DNA from: Clostridiales bacterium
GTDB lineage: Bacteria > Bacillota > Clostridia > Oscillospirales > Oscillospiraceae
Assembly: GCA_019415645.1 (NCBI GenBank)
Contig: DXYV01000010.1
Location: forward strand, 1 to 64,000
Length of the DNA: 64,000 bases
Reading direction: 5' to 3'
Below the pieces are notes generated by a model. That model saw nothing but the letters and a program-made list of their open reading frames with translations. It had not been told where the DNA came from and did not search any database. Below, one piece after another: positions 16,089-22,441 of this stretch (its first letter is position 1; every line of letters starts with the position of its first letter). A program made the position numbers and the translations under genes.

Positions 16089-17858
16089 CTGAATTTCCCA
16101 GCTGTCGCCGTCACTGATAACATTGGCATGGAACACCTTGTCCGGCCGCTTATTTGCGCTCTGGACGATGGTGACAGGTGAGATATGCTCCATGCCTCCC
16201 TTAAAATTTATGCGGCCCTCCCCGGCTGGAGCCATGGCGGCCACAGTCTCCGGCGACTGAGCAGCCAGCGTCCCGGAGCGGAGAATGGCGTCCACATCCG
16301 CCTGGAGCTGGATTTCCAGGTGATCCTCGTACACCTGGATCTTCCGGATGATCAGCTCCAGATCGTTGCGCTCCAGGGTGTCCTTGCGGAGAATGTCCCC
16401 AAAGACTTCCATGGCGGTGCGTGCCGCCCGGTTCACTTGGATGATGGTGTTCCGTTTGTCCGAGAGCATCTCGATCTGGTGGCGGATGCCCTCGATCTTT
16501 TTCTGAAGGTCGGCCTCCAGTTCGTCATAGGTCTCCGACAGAAGTTCCTCCTGCTCCGGGTGCTTCATGAGATCCCGGATGCGCTGGCGCTTGGTGACCT
16601 TCAGCTCCTCCTGGAGATCGGAGAGTACCTCCGCCAGCCGGTCGGCGCTCTGCTCCGTCTCCTGCACATCCTCCTGCTCCCGGGCCAGATCCTCGTTGAG
16701 CCGCGTCAGCATATCCGCCGAGTTCTCCATCACCTGCCGGACATAGGTTTTCAGCAGTTCGTCCAGCTTATCGGTGCGGATGTGGTGGGAGGTGCAGCCC
16801 GCCCGGCCCCGCCGGTGGTAGGTGCCGCAGGTGTAGGCGCTTTTTAGATCGCTGCGGCTCATTGCGAACATGGGGCTGCCGCAGTCCCCGCACACCAGAA
16901 AACCGGAGTACACATTGTCGTACTTTTTCACTCCCCGGTAGTTGGAGGTGGTACGCTTTTCCCGCAGCGCCCGGGTGGTGGCGAAGGTGCGGTAGTCGAT
17001 GATGGCCTGGTGGTGGTTTTCAATGACGATCTGCTCGTCCTCGTCCCGGAGGATGTCCTTGCCGTTGATCTTCTTCCGGGTGTACTTCCCCTGGCGCAGG
17101 GTGCCGATGTAGAAGTCGTTGTCCAGGATGCCCTGCACCGTCACAATGGCCCAGTCCCGCTTGACCGTCCGATTGTACTCCTTTCCGGCGGCCTCCTTCC
17201 GGTCCCGCTCTGCCATGCGGGGGGTTGGGATGCCCTGGTCAGTGAGGTAGTTGGCGATTTTCTTGTAGCCCCAGCCCTCCTCGTTATAGAGGCGAAAGAT
17301 GGTGCGGACGATATCCGCTTCGGTGGGGACGATCTCAAACTCCTGCCGCTGGTTGATGATGTAGCCGTAGGGCGCGGCGCAGATCCATTTTCCGTCGGCC
17401 TGCCGCCGCTTGATGACATTGCGTACCTTTTTGCTGGTGTCGGTGACGGGCATCTCGTTGATGAGGAACTGGAACTGGATCTTCAGCCAGTCGTCGTCGT
17501 TGGGGAAGTCGATACCGTCCCCGATGGAGATGATCCGCACCCCGGCGTCCCGCAGGTCCTCCAGTTCCACCAGCCCCCGGCTGTTGCGCCGGGAGAAACG
17601 GGAGAAGTCCTTGACGATGAGAATGTCGTACTGGCGGGTCACCAGTTTTTTCCGCATGGCCTGGTAGCCCTCCCGCTGCTCGAAGGTGTAGCCGGAGCGG
17701 TCCCGGTCCTCGTAGAAGGTAAGGGTGCTGCCGGGAAATTTCTGCTTTACAAAATCCTCGATGATGGCCTTCTGGTTTTCAATGGAGATGTTTTTCTGAT
17801 CCAGCTCATCGTCCACCGAGATACGGGTGTATCCGGCAATATCAAAGGTCTCGATCAC
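14469..17858 (-). CDS. Large serine recombinase fused in frame to arylsulfate sulfotransferase (chimera made by integration)
   Basis: One 1129-codon frame. Residues 1-592 are a large serine recombinase: the resolvase domain with YTRISVDD (catalytic Ser14), ILIVKDFSRFSRRN, a recombinase domain (about 170-280), a zinc ribbon CGDCGS...C...C (about 340-370) and a coiled coil (about 385-480). At T591-G592 (DNA core 16083-16088) the frame passes without a break into the sulfotransferase. In the excised circle the recombinase would instead end five codons after the core (LDCTS, encoded at 31542-31525 on the minus strand), giving 597 aa. Its ATG overlaps the RhuM stop (ATGA), so it is translated from the same mRNA. 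It likely catalyses integration and excision. Confidence 0.9.
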   Translation of the reverse strand: MIETFDIAGYTRISVDDELDQKNISIENQKAIIEDFVKQKFPGSTLTFYEDRDRSGYTFEQREGYQAMRKKLVTRQYDILIVKDFSRFSRRNSRGLVELEDLRDAGVRIISIGDGIDFPNDDDWLKIQFQFLINEMPVTDTSKKVRNVIKRRQADGKWICAAPYGYIINQRQEFEIVPTEADIVRTIFRLYNEEGWGYKKIANYLTDQGIPTPRMAERDRKEAAGKEYNRTVKRDWAIVTVQGILDNDFYIGTLRQGKYTRKKINGKDILRDEDEQIVIENHHQAIIDYRTFATTRALREKRTTSNYRGVKKYDNVYSGFLVCGDCGSPMFAMSRSDLKSAYTCGTYHRRGRAGCTSHHIRTDKLDELLKTYVRQVMENSADMLTRLNEDLAREQEDVQETEQSADRLAEVLSDLQEELKVTKRQRIRDLMKHPEQEELLSETYDELEADLQKKIEGIRHQIEMLSDKRNTIIQVNRAARTAMEVFGDILRKDTLERNDLELIIRKIQVYEDHLEIQLQADVDAILRSGTLAAQSPETVAAMAPAGEGRINFKGGMEHISPVTIVQSANKRPDKVFHANVISDGDSWEIQTGSYAFTDEELQIDLYTDPVEASITVLQMVPHEYQSEGFTYYDESVQQRLAQSLATMLETREHTLAEPLAVLNPFGTGSNGLYLCFTTEARCQIRYTVHVDDADIPDYTATANNNGEGGYSRVHEFLLIGLVPGETNTVTLEAVGTQGRVRDSFSFTIDMPETTSGYANRLETTDGESAAALSDGLFYAMGLGDYYGYTFFFDNDGVMRYEMVMDGYHADRILNLDGDIVTCVGSTKLARLSRLGQAVRVYDLGQYELHHDINWGPDGTVLALATDTESETVEDQLIQIDLETGVVTKLVDFSQLLYDYFATTEAVSATDSFFWQAGEWDWLHLNSVQYLEEDDSILVSSRETSTILKVSQVTTSPTLTWMAGDSDFWADTPYADYCLEQVGDFVPQYGQHDVELVEDDTLEEGQYLLRFYNNNYWSNSTREDGYSPDLADSVGTGLYAEGEQYSYVYFYLIDENAGTFTLVDSFSVPYSSVVSNAQDTGETYVVNSGVDQTFGEYDADGTLIRSYQYECLMNGYRVMKSDFVGFWFQS
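16083..16088. other. attL core of the element
   Basis: GCCGGT (minus strand ACC-GGC, codons Thr-Gly). It joins recombinase codons to sulfotransferase codons in the same phase as at attR. Confidence 0.75.
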
Positions 17859-18880
17859 GGGTTGCCGCCCCCTTTCAAGTACCGCTCCATAGCCCGGTCA
17901 AACTCGGAGATGTAGTCGGCATCCTGTTTCTTTCGGAATTGGGCATAGATGTCGCTGACCTTCTTCACCGCCGCCTCCCGGGAGATATGCCCCTTGCCCT
18001 CCAGCACCTTGCGCCGGTTGTTGGTGAGGAAGCGGTCTGTCTCGCGGAGCCAGTCCTCCATGCTCATAAGCTGCTCGTCCTCTGCCATCAGCTCGGCGTA
18101 GTCGATGAACATGGTCACCAGACGGTTGAGCCGGGACAGCTCCTTCTCGTTGAGATAGTTTTTTGCCACCAGAGTATCGCTTTTCAGAATTTTTCCGTCC
18201 GGTGCGCCCTTCCAGGTGGTCAGGCCCATGGTGGGGCTGTCCAGAGTAGCCCGTTCCGAAATCAGCTCCGCCGCCGTCTTGCCGGTGACGGCAAAGTGCA
18301 GCTTGTTCTGTACGAAGGCATAGAAGGCTTTCGTGGTTTCGCTGTTCTTGTCGTAGTCATAGCTGCACTGCTCAAACACATCGGCGATCTTCTGATAGGC
18401 TCGGCGCTCGCTGGCCCGGATCTCCCGGATGCGCTCCAGCAGCTCGTCGAAGTAGTCCCGGCCGAAGGGCTTGCCGTTTTTCAGCATGTCGTCGTTGAGG
18501 ACAAAGCCCTTGGTGATGTACTCTTTCAGTGTCTTGGTCGCCCACTGGCGGAACCGGGTGGCCTTTTTGGAGTTCACCCGGTAGCCCACGGCGATGATGG
18601 CATCCAGGTTGTAGTGCTCCAGGATGCGGCGAACCCGCCGGGAACCCTCCTCCTGAACTGTTTCCATTTTGGAAACGGTTGCGTCTCGGGTGAGTTCCTC
18701 CTCCTCATAGATGTTTTGCAAGTGCTTGGAGATGGCGGGAACATTCACATCGAACAGCTCCGCCATTGCCTTTTGCGTCAGCCAGAAGGTCTCGTCCCGA
18801 AATACAACACTGACAAACTCCTTCTCGCCGTCATTGTTGTAGAGCAGAATCTCTCCCTGCTGCATGGGCGTTTGATCCAT
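17855..18880 (-). CDS. RhuM-family (virulence-associated) protein
   Basis: A 341-aa protein of the RhuM family, common on genomic islands and named after a Salmonella pathogenicity-island gene; its biochemical role is not established. Seen: an N-terminal YNNDGEKEFVSVVFRDETFWLTQKAMAELF region with a helix-turn-helix-like stretch (FDVNVPAISKHLQNIYEEEEL), the family blocks YNLDAIIAVGYRVNSKKATRFRQWAT (about 91-116) and GRDYFDELLERIREIRASERRAYQKI, and a C-terminal helical part. Start follows AAAGGGGG. It lies upstream of and overlaps (4 bp) the recombinase gene, so both share one transcript. It might regulate or assist the recombinase, but this is only positional inference. Confidence 0.85.
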   Translation of the reverse strand: MDQTPMQQGEILLYNNDGEKEFVSVVFRDETFWLTQKAMAELFDVNVPAISKHLQNIYEEEELTRDATVSKMETVQEEGSRRVRRILEHYNLDAIIAVGYRVNSKKATRFRQWATKTLKEYITKGFVLNDDMLKNGKPFGRDYFDELLERIREIRASERRAYQKIADVFEQCSYDYDKNSETTKAFYAFVQNKLHFAVTGKTAAELISERATLDSPTMGLTTWKGAPDGKILKSDTLVAKNYLNEKELSRLNRLVTMFIDYAELMAEDEQLMSMEDWLRETDRFLTNNRRKVLEGKGHISREAAVKKVSDIYAQFRKKQDADYISEFDRAMERYLKGGGNP

Positions 18881-18980
18881 AGTATCCCCCTTTCAACAAT
18901 ATGGTTTATTTTTATTCTTCTATTTACAGATAACATTGTATATTGGTTTTTCAAAAATTGCAAGCGGAAAATAAAAAACA

Positions 18981-19009
18981 GGGGGAGGCAATTTTTCGCT
19001 GCCTCCCCC
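18981..19009 (-). terminator. Terminator of the mobilization operon
   Basis: 10-bp arms GGGGGAGGCA / TGCCTCCCCC; the minus-strand tail is TGTTTTTTATTTT. It separates the relaxase unit from the RhuM-recombinase unit. The 18881-18980 stretch beyond it is AT-rich and likely holds the RhuM promoter. Confidence 0.85.
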
Positions 19010-19015
19010 GATCGG

Positions 19016-19270
19016 TTACATGGTCATCGCCTGTTGCTCCTGCTTTTGCGCCAGCACTTCCTTCTCCGCCTGTCGCCGCCGGTTATAGAGCAGCAGATCC
19101 CGGGTCTGCTGGTACAGGTCTGCCTCTCCGGACAGGAAGACCGCCACCAGATAGTTCTGTGCCTTGTACTGCTGGTAGAGCGGCTTCAGCGATTCCCGGA
19201 ATGCCGCGTCCTCTTTTTCCTCTCTGGTCAACCAGAGCTCTACGATCTTGTTTTGTTCCCTTACTTCCAT
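19016..19270 (-). CDS. Small charged protein downstream of the relaxase
   Basis: An 84-aa, mostly helical, highly charged protein (MEVREQNKIVELWLTREEK..., ending in a Gln/Lys/Glu-rich tail). No family recognised. The start is uncertain: the ATG at 19270 has AGGAG only 17 nt upstream, a TTG at 19276 has better spacing, and the same frame remains open into the end of the relaxase gene. It is the last gene before the terminator of the mobilization operon. Probably an accessory mobilization or regulatory protein; function unknown. Confidence 0.55.
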   Translation of the reverse strand: MEVREQNKIVELWLTREEKEDAAFRESLKPLYQQYKAQNYLVAVFLSGEADLYQQTRDLLLYNRRRQAEKEVLAQKQEQQAMTM

Positions 19271-19326
19271 GCGCAATGGGCTGTCATCTCCTCTCCAGTA
19301 TTTTCCTCTTTGCGGAGGAAAAATAT

Positions 19327-20694
19327 TCACATGGTCTGCTGCCAAGTCTGTTCTTCTTCGTGATCGTCCTCGGCATGGCCTTGGGCGATTTTCTTTTGCT
19401 GCTTCTTACGGAGCGTCTTCCTGTCTGTATGCGGATGTGTGGTGGTAGCGTCCATCACGGGAGCAGACCCCTGGCCGCGCTCCAGAGCGTGTCCAAGCTG
19501 GACCACACCACCCACAGCACCAGCCCAGTCAGCGCCAGGGCCGCCAGTCCCAACAGCAGACTGCTCCATGGAATGTCCGGCAGCCGCAGTCTGGGCAGCC
19601 TGATGCCAGGCAGAGAAAAACGCTTCTCGTTCCGCTTCCCAGCCTGTCGCAGTATCGCCCGTATCTCCGCCACATCCCGCGCCAGTGCTTCCATCTGCGC
19701 CTGGGTGGGGTACGGCTCCCTCTGGCTGGAAGCCTCCCGCAGAAGGGCTGTGTGGGCCGCTGTGTGCCGCTCCAGGTTCTCCAGGGCCTTGCTCTGCTCT
19801 GTCGTCAACTGATACAGTGCGCTGATCATCAGCAGTAGATTTTCCCACTCCTCCTGGCTGGGACAGGTCTGAGTTGGTACCGGCTGCGAAACGTTCCTCC
19901 GCTTCAATTCCTCCATGGGCAAGCGCTGCCCGGATTCTGAACTCATGTTCCATGACCTCCTTGGTGTACTTCTCATCGTGGAGCCGGTCATCCCGGCACT
20001 TCATGCCCTTTGGTGTGGTGTAGGTGATGTTCTTCCGGTTGTCCGTCCAGCGCACTTCGTAACCCTCGCTTTTCATCAGAGCAATGAACTCTTCCTTGGT
20101 AGAGGCATACCGCATACACTGGTCGATGGTGTTCATCAGTCGGAACTTCCAGCTCTCGCCCTTCACAGCAGACCGGTATTCCCGGCTGCTCATGCCCTTG
20201 GCCTTTTTCGGTTGTTGCTTCTCCAAAACAGAAAGACCGTATTTCATACAAAGCTCATCAGAGAGTGTGCGCAGGTTTTTCAAGGTGCTTGGTCCCTGGC
20301 GGAGCATTTTTCCGGTTCCGTAGCATACCGAATTGACAATGAAATGCGTATGAATGTGTTCGGCGTCCGTGTGGGTGGCGATAATCACCTCACTGTCCGG
20401 CCACGCCTGCTGGGCGAACTCTTGGGCCACCTGGTGCGCCAACGCTCCGGTGATCTCCTCGTCCGGCGAGAAGGACTGGACATAGTGATAGAACCAAATG
20501 GGGCTGTCCTTTCGGTGCATCTGCCGGGTGGCAATGAACTCCTGGGCGGCCAGCTGTGGCGTACAGTTTTGTCCGCTGACCAACTGCCAGCCGTCCTCTT
20601 GCTCGGTTTTCTGTTTCTGAGACACATAGCCTGCCACTCCATGAAGCGCTCCAGCGGACTGACTCTTGTATCGAATGAATGTAACCGTAGCCAT
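19327..20694 (-). CDS. Relaxase (MobA/VirD2-type mobilization nuclease)
   Basis: Nicks the transfer origin and pilots the strand to the recipient. The 455-aa product has the relaxase fold in its first about 260 residues, with an N-terminal MATVTFIRYKS, catalytic-region FYHYVQSFSP near 68-77 (Tyr candidates) and the three-His metal site HTDAEHIHTHF (H108, D110, H113, H115, H117). The last about 200 residues are Gly/Ala/Ser/Pro/Gln-rich and look disordered; in that part a second gene (19455-19946) uses another frame of the same strand. ATG 20694 overlaps the MobC stop by one base (TGATG), so the upstream in-frame extension is rejected. Part of mobC-relaxase-membrane protein-small protein operon. 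Confidence 0.9.
   Translation of the reverse strand: MATVTFIRYKSQSAGALHGVAGYVSQKQKTEQEDGWQLVSGQNCTPQLAAQEFIATRQMHRKDSPIWFYHYVQSFSPDEEITGALAHQVAQEFAQQAWPDSEVIIATHTDAEHIHTHFIVNSVCYGTGKMLRQGPSTLKNLRTLSDELCMKYGLSVLEKQQPKKAKGMSSREYRSAVKGESWKFRLMNTIDQCMRYASTKEEFIALMKSEGYEVRWTDNRKNITYTTPKGMKCRDDRLHDEKYTKEVMEHEFRIRAALAHGGIEAEERFAAGTNSDLSQPGGVGKSTADDQRTVSVDDRAEQGPGEPGAAHSGPHSPSAGGFQPEGAVPHPGADGSTGAGCGGDTGDTATGWEAEREAFFSAWHQAAQTAAAGHSMEQSAVGTGGPGADWAGAVGGVVQLGHALERGQGSAPVMDATTTHPHTDRKTLRKKQQKKIAQGHAEDDHEEEQTWQQTM
19455..19946 (-). CDS. Membrane protein encoded inside the relaxase gene in another frame
   Basis: A 163-aa protein lying wholly within the relaxase reading frame, same strand, different phase. 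Evidence that it is real: a strong AAGGAGG (19956-19962) 9 nt before ATG 19946; a protein-like sequence with an amphipathic coiled coil (about residues 40-75, ISALYQLTTEQSKALENLER), a second helical stretch (QMEALARDVAEIRAILRQAG) and one clear membrane helix near the C-terminus (WSSLLLGLAALALTGLVLWV); and the low-complexity character of the overlapping relaxase tail. A single-span membrane protein made with the relaxase could tether the relaxosome at the envelope (inference). Confidence 0.72.
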   Translation of the reverse strand: MSSESGQRLPMEELKRRNVSQPVPTQTCPSQEEWENLLLMISALYQLTTEQSKALENLERHTAAHTALLREASSQREPYPTQAQMEALARDVAEIRAILRQAGKRNEKRFSLPGIRLPRLRLPDIPWSSLLLGLAALALTGLVLWVVWSSLDTLWSAARGLLP

Positions 20695-21011
20695 CAGGTC
20701 CGCTCCTGTTCCGCCAGTTCCCGCAGTTTGAGATAGACCTGGCTGAGTGTCTGCCACGCATCGTCCAGATGGACTTCTTTGATCCTGCCCATGTTGCACA
20801 GCACCACCAGCTGATTGATGCTGCGTCCGATGCCCTTGAGCTCATGGGTGATTTCTTTCAGCCCATCGATCACCACTACTCTGTGCCGCAGAGCCGCCGC
20901 ACGCACATATGCGCCCACCGGCATCTGGGCTGTTTCCGCTTTTGCCGCGATGCTGTCGTACTGCTCCTGCGTGAGCCGGAGCGTGATCCGCACTTCTTTT
21001 TTCTGTTTCAT
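20694..21011 (-). CDS. mobC: MobC-type relaxosome accessory protein
   Basis: A 105-aa protein with an N-terminal ribbon-helix-helix-like segment (KEVRITLRLTQEQYDSIAAKAETAQMPVGAYVRAAAL, stated in part: VRITLRLTQEQYDSI) and the C-terminal helix ELKGIGRSINQLVVL followed by a Leu-rich helix, as in bacterial mobilization (MobC) proteins that help the relaxase open oriT. ATG 21011 is preceded by GGAGG 7 nt away; ten more in-frame codons upstream lack a ribosome site. First gene of the mobilization operon; its stop overlaps the relaxase start. Confidence 0.85.
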   Translation of the reverse strand: MKQKKEVRITLRLTQEQYDSIAAKAETAQMPVGAYVRAAALRHRVVVIDGLKEITHELKGIGRSINQLVVLCNMGRIKEVHLDDAWQTLSQVYLKLRELAEQERT

Positions 21012-21037
21012 GCCATACCTCCATTTTCTCGTCCCCA

Positions 21038-21107
21038 CCAAACGGGAGTCCAGCGCAGTGGGTCTCGTTTGGAAAGGAGACAGTGTGTAATGAACGAGCT
21101 TTCGGCT
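21038..21107. other. Candidate transfer origin (oriT) region
   Basis: The short gap upstream of mobC holds an inverted repeat with arms CCAAACG (near 21038) and CGTTTGG (near 21068) around AGCGCAGTGGG, and a second hairpin TTCCGGCTTTAGCC-like near 21090-21110. GCAGTGGGTC occurs here and again near 21143. Position next to mobC and an inverted repeat are what an oriT would show; no nick site can be assigned. Confidence 0.35.
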
Positions 21108-22319
21108 TTAGCCGGAAGCGAATGATGTGGAACTACTGTCGACGCAGTGGGTCCGGGCTTCTGCCCGGAATCCGCCGGTTTCCGGCGGGGCCAAGTCCGA
21201 CAAAGTCGGACGAAGGCTCTGCTTGCCCTCCCAAAGGGAGGAATCCGCGTCCCCGGCCCTCTCCGCTCCTCCAGTCGAGTGGTCAACGATAGCAGGGTCA
21301 ACAGGGTCGACCGCCGGGACACCCTGGGTATCGTCACTTCCGGCACGCTGCAGCTCAATGAGCCGCCTTCCGTTGCTGCGGCGCACCACAGCGGAAATGC
21401 CGATTTTGCTTAGTGCGTCAAGGTTTTGCAGGATCTGTCGGGACACTTTCTTGGGCGAGATACGCTCCGCCCCCACAGGGTCGATTCGTTCAGACAGCTC
21501 TGTGGGAGTGCCGATAAATTCGGTTCGGTCACGCATTAGTTCAGAGAGAAGATAGATGATGCGGTCGCCCAGCAGCTCCGGTTGTGTCCGGCTGTCCGAC
21601 ACCAGCTCCCACACATTTTCACCATTGCGCTCCAGTGTCAGCTCCCGGTATTCAATGTCACGACCGATGCAGGAGAGCTTCGCCCTGCCGCTGCCCCGCT
21701 TTTCTTCCACCAGCGTGAAGCTGGAATCCACCGCACCGCTGATGGCAGTGGTCCCGGAGATCCGGTGGAACACATCTTCCGCCTTTTCTTTCCGCAGATG
21801 GTGGATGAGCAGGATGGCAATGTCGTGCTTGTCCGCCAGCCGCTTGAGCACAGACAGATCCCGGTAGTCATTGGCGTAGGTGGCGTCGTGGATCGGACGG
21901 ACCATCTGCAGGGTGTCAATGATGACCAGCACGGTGTCGGGGTGTGCGGCGATAAATGCGTCCACCTGTTCCTCCAACCCTTGGCCGATGTGGGCGCACT
22001 CGGTACAGAAGTGGACGCTGTCCGGTGCGTCCTCGGTGATTTCAAAGAGCCGATTCTGGATGCGGAGGACGGAATCCTCCAGACAGAGATAGAGGGTGGT
22101 GCCCTGCTTGGTGGTCATGTTCCAGACCGGTTCTCCCTTGGCAACTGTCACCGCCAGCCATAGAGCAAGCCAGGACTTGCCCACCTTTGGTGAGCCAGCC
22201 AGAATGTGCAGACCCTGAGAGATCAGGGTATCCACCACAAAATTGGGCGGTTCCAGCGGACGATCCATCAGGGTCCTGCCGTCTACTGTGATGAGGGGAT
22301 GGTTCATTTTGTTGTTCAT
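21108..22319 (-). CDS. RecA-fold ATPase (RepA/AAA_25 type)
   Basis: A 403-aa ATPase like the hexameric RepA replicative helicase/DnaB-type ATPases of mobile elements. Seen: Walker A GSPKVGKSW (about 42-50), a glutamate-bearing strand YLCLEDS, Walker B VLVIIDTLQMVRP (about 128-140), sensor-type LLIHHLRK, and a winged-helix-like part in the C-terminal third (ISPKKVSRQILQNLDAL). The last about 60 residues are low complexity. ATG 22319 follows GGAGG with an 8-nt gap. Divergent from the polymerase gene, 122 bp apart, so the two may be co-regulated. Likely role: replication or processing of element DNA; whether it also serves the polymerase is unknown. Confidence 0.85.
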   Translation of the reverse strand: MNNKMNHPLITVDGRTLMDRPLEPPNFVVDTLISQGLHILAGSPKVGKSWLALWLAVTVAKGEPVWNMTTKQGTTLYLCLEDSVLRIQNRLFEITEDAPDSVHFCTECAHIGQGLEEQVDAFIAAHPDTVLVIIDTLQMVRPIHDATYANDYRDLSVLKRLADKHDIAILLIHHLRKEKAEDVFHRISGTTAISGAVDSSFTLVEEKRGSGRAKLSCIGRDIEYRELTLERNGENVWELVSDSRTQPELLGDRIIYLLSELMRDRTEFIGTPTELSERIDPVGAERISPKKVSRQILQNLDALSKIGISAVVRRSNGRRLIELQRAGSDDTQGVPAVDPVDPAIVDHSTGGAERAGDADSSLWEGKQSLRPTLSDLAPPETGGFRAEARTHCVDSSSTSFASG

Positions 22320-22357
22320 GTTTGGTACCTCCATTTCAAGAATTTGAATACAAAAAG

Positions 22358-22381
22358 CTCCCACCTCAAAAGAAGTGGGAG
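22358..22381 (-). promoter_or_regulatory. Leader hairpin with T-run before the ATPase gene
   Basis: CTCCCAC...GTGGGAG stem with a CTTTTTG tail on the minus strand, 39 bp upstream of the ATPase start. It looks like a leader terminator (attenuator), or it insulates the two divergent genes. Confidence 0.4.
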
Positions 22382-22392
22382 TAGTATTCATT

Positions 22393-22420
22393 TTGATTTT
22401 GAAATAGTTTGTGGTAAAAT
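22393..22420 (+). promoter_or_regulatory. Predicted promoter of the polymerase operon
   Basis: -35 TTGATT (22393-22398), 16-bp spacer, -10 TAAAAT (22415-22420), followed by CGGAGGTG (22430-22437) and ATG 22442. The leader is only about 15 nt. Confidence 0.6.
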
Positions 22421-22441
22421 ACAGCAAACGGAGGTGAGCCA

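Noticed and set aside
20694..20799. N-terminal extension of the relaxase by 35 codons
   Set aside because: It overlaps mobC, lacks a ribosome site, and the protein fold begins at MATVTFIRY.
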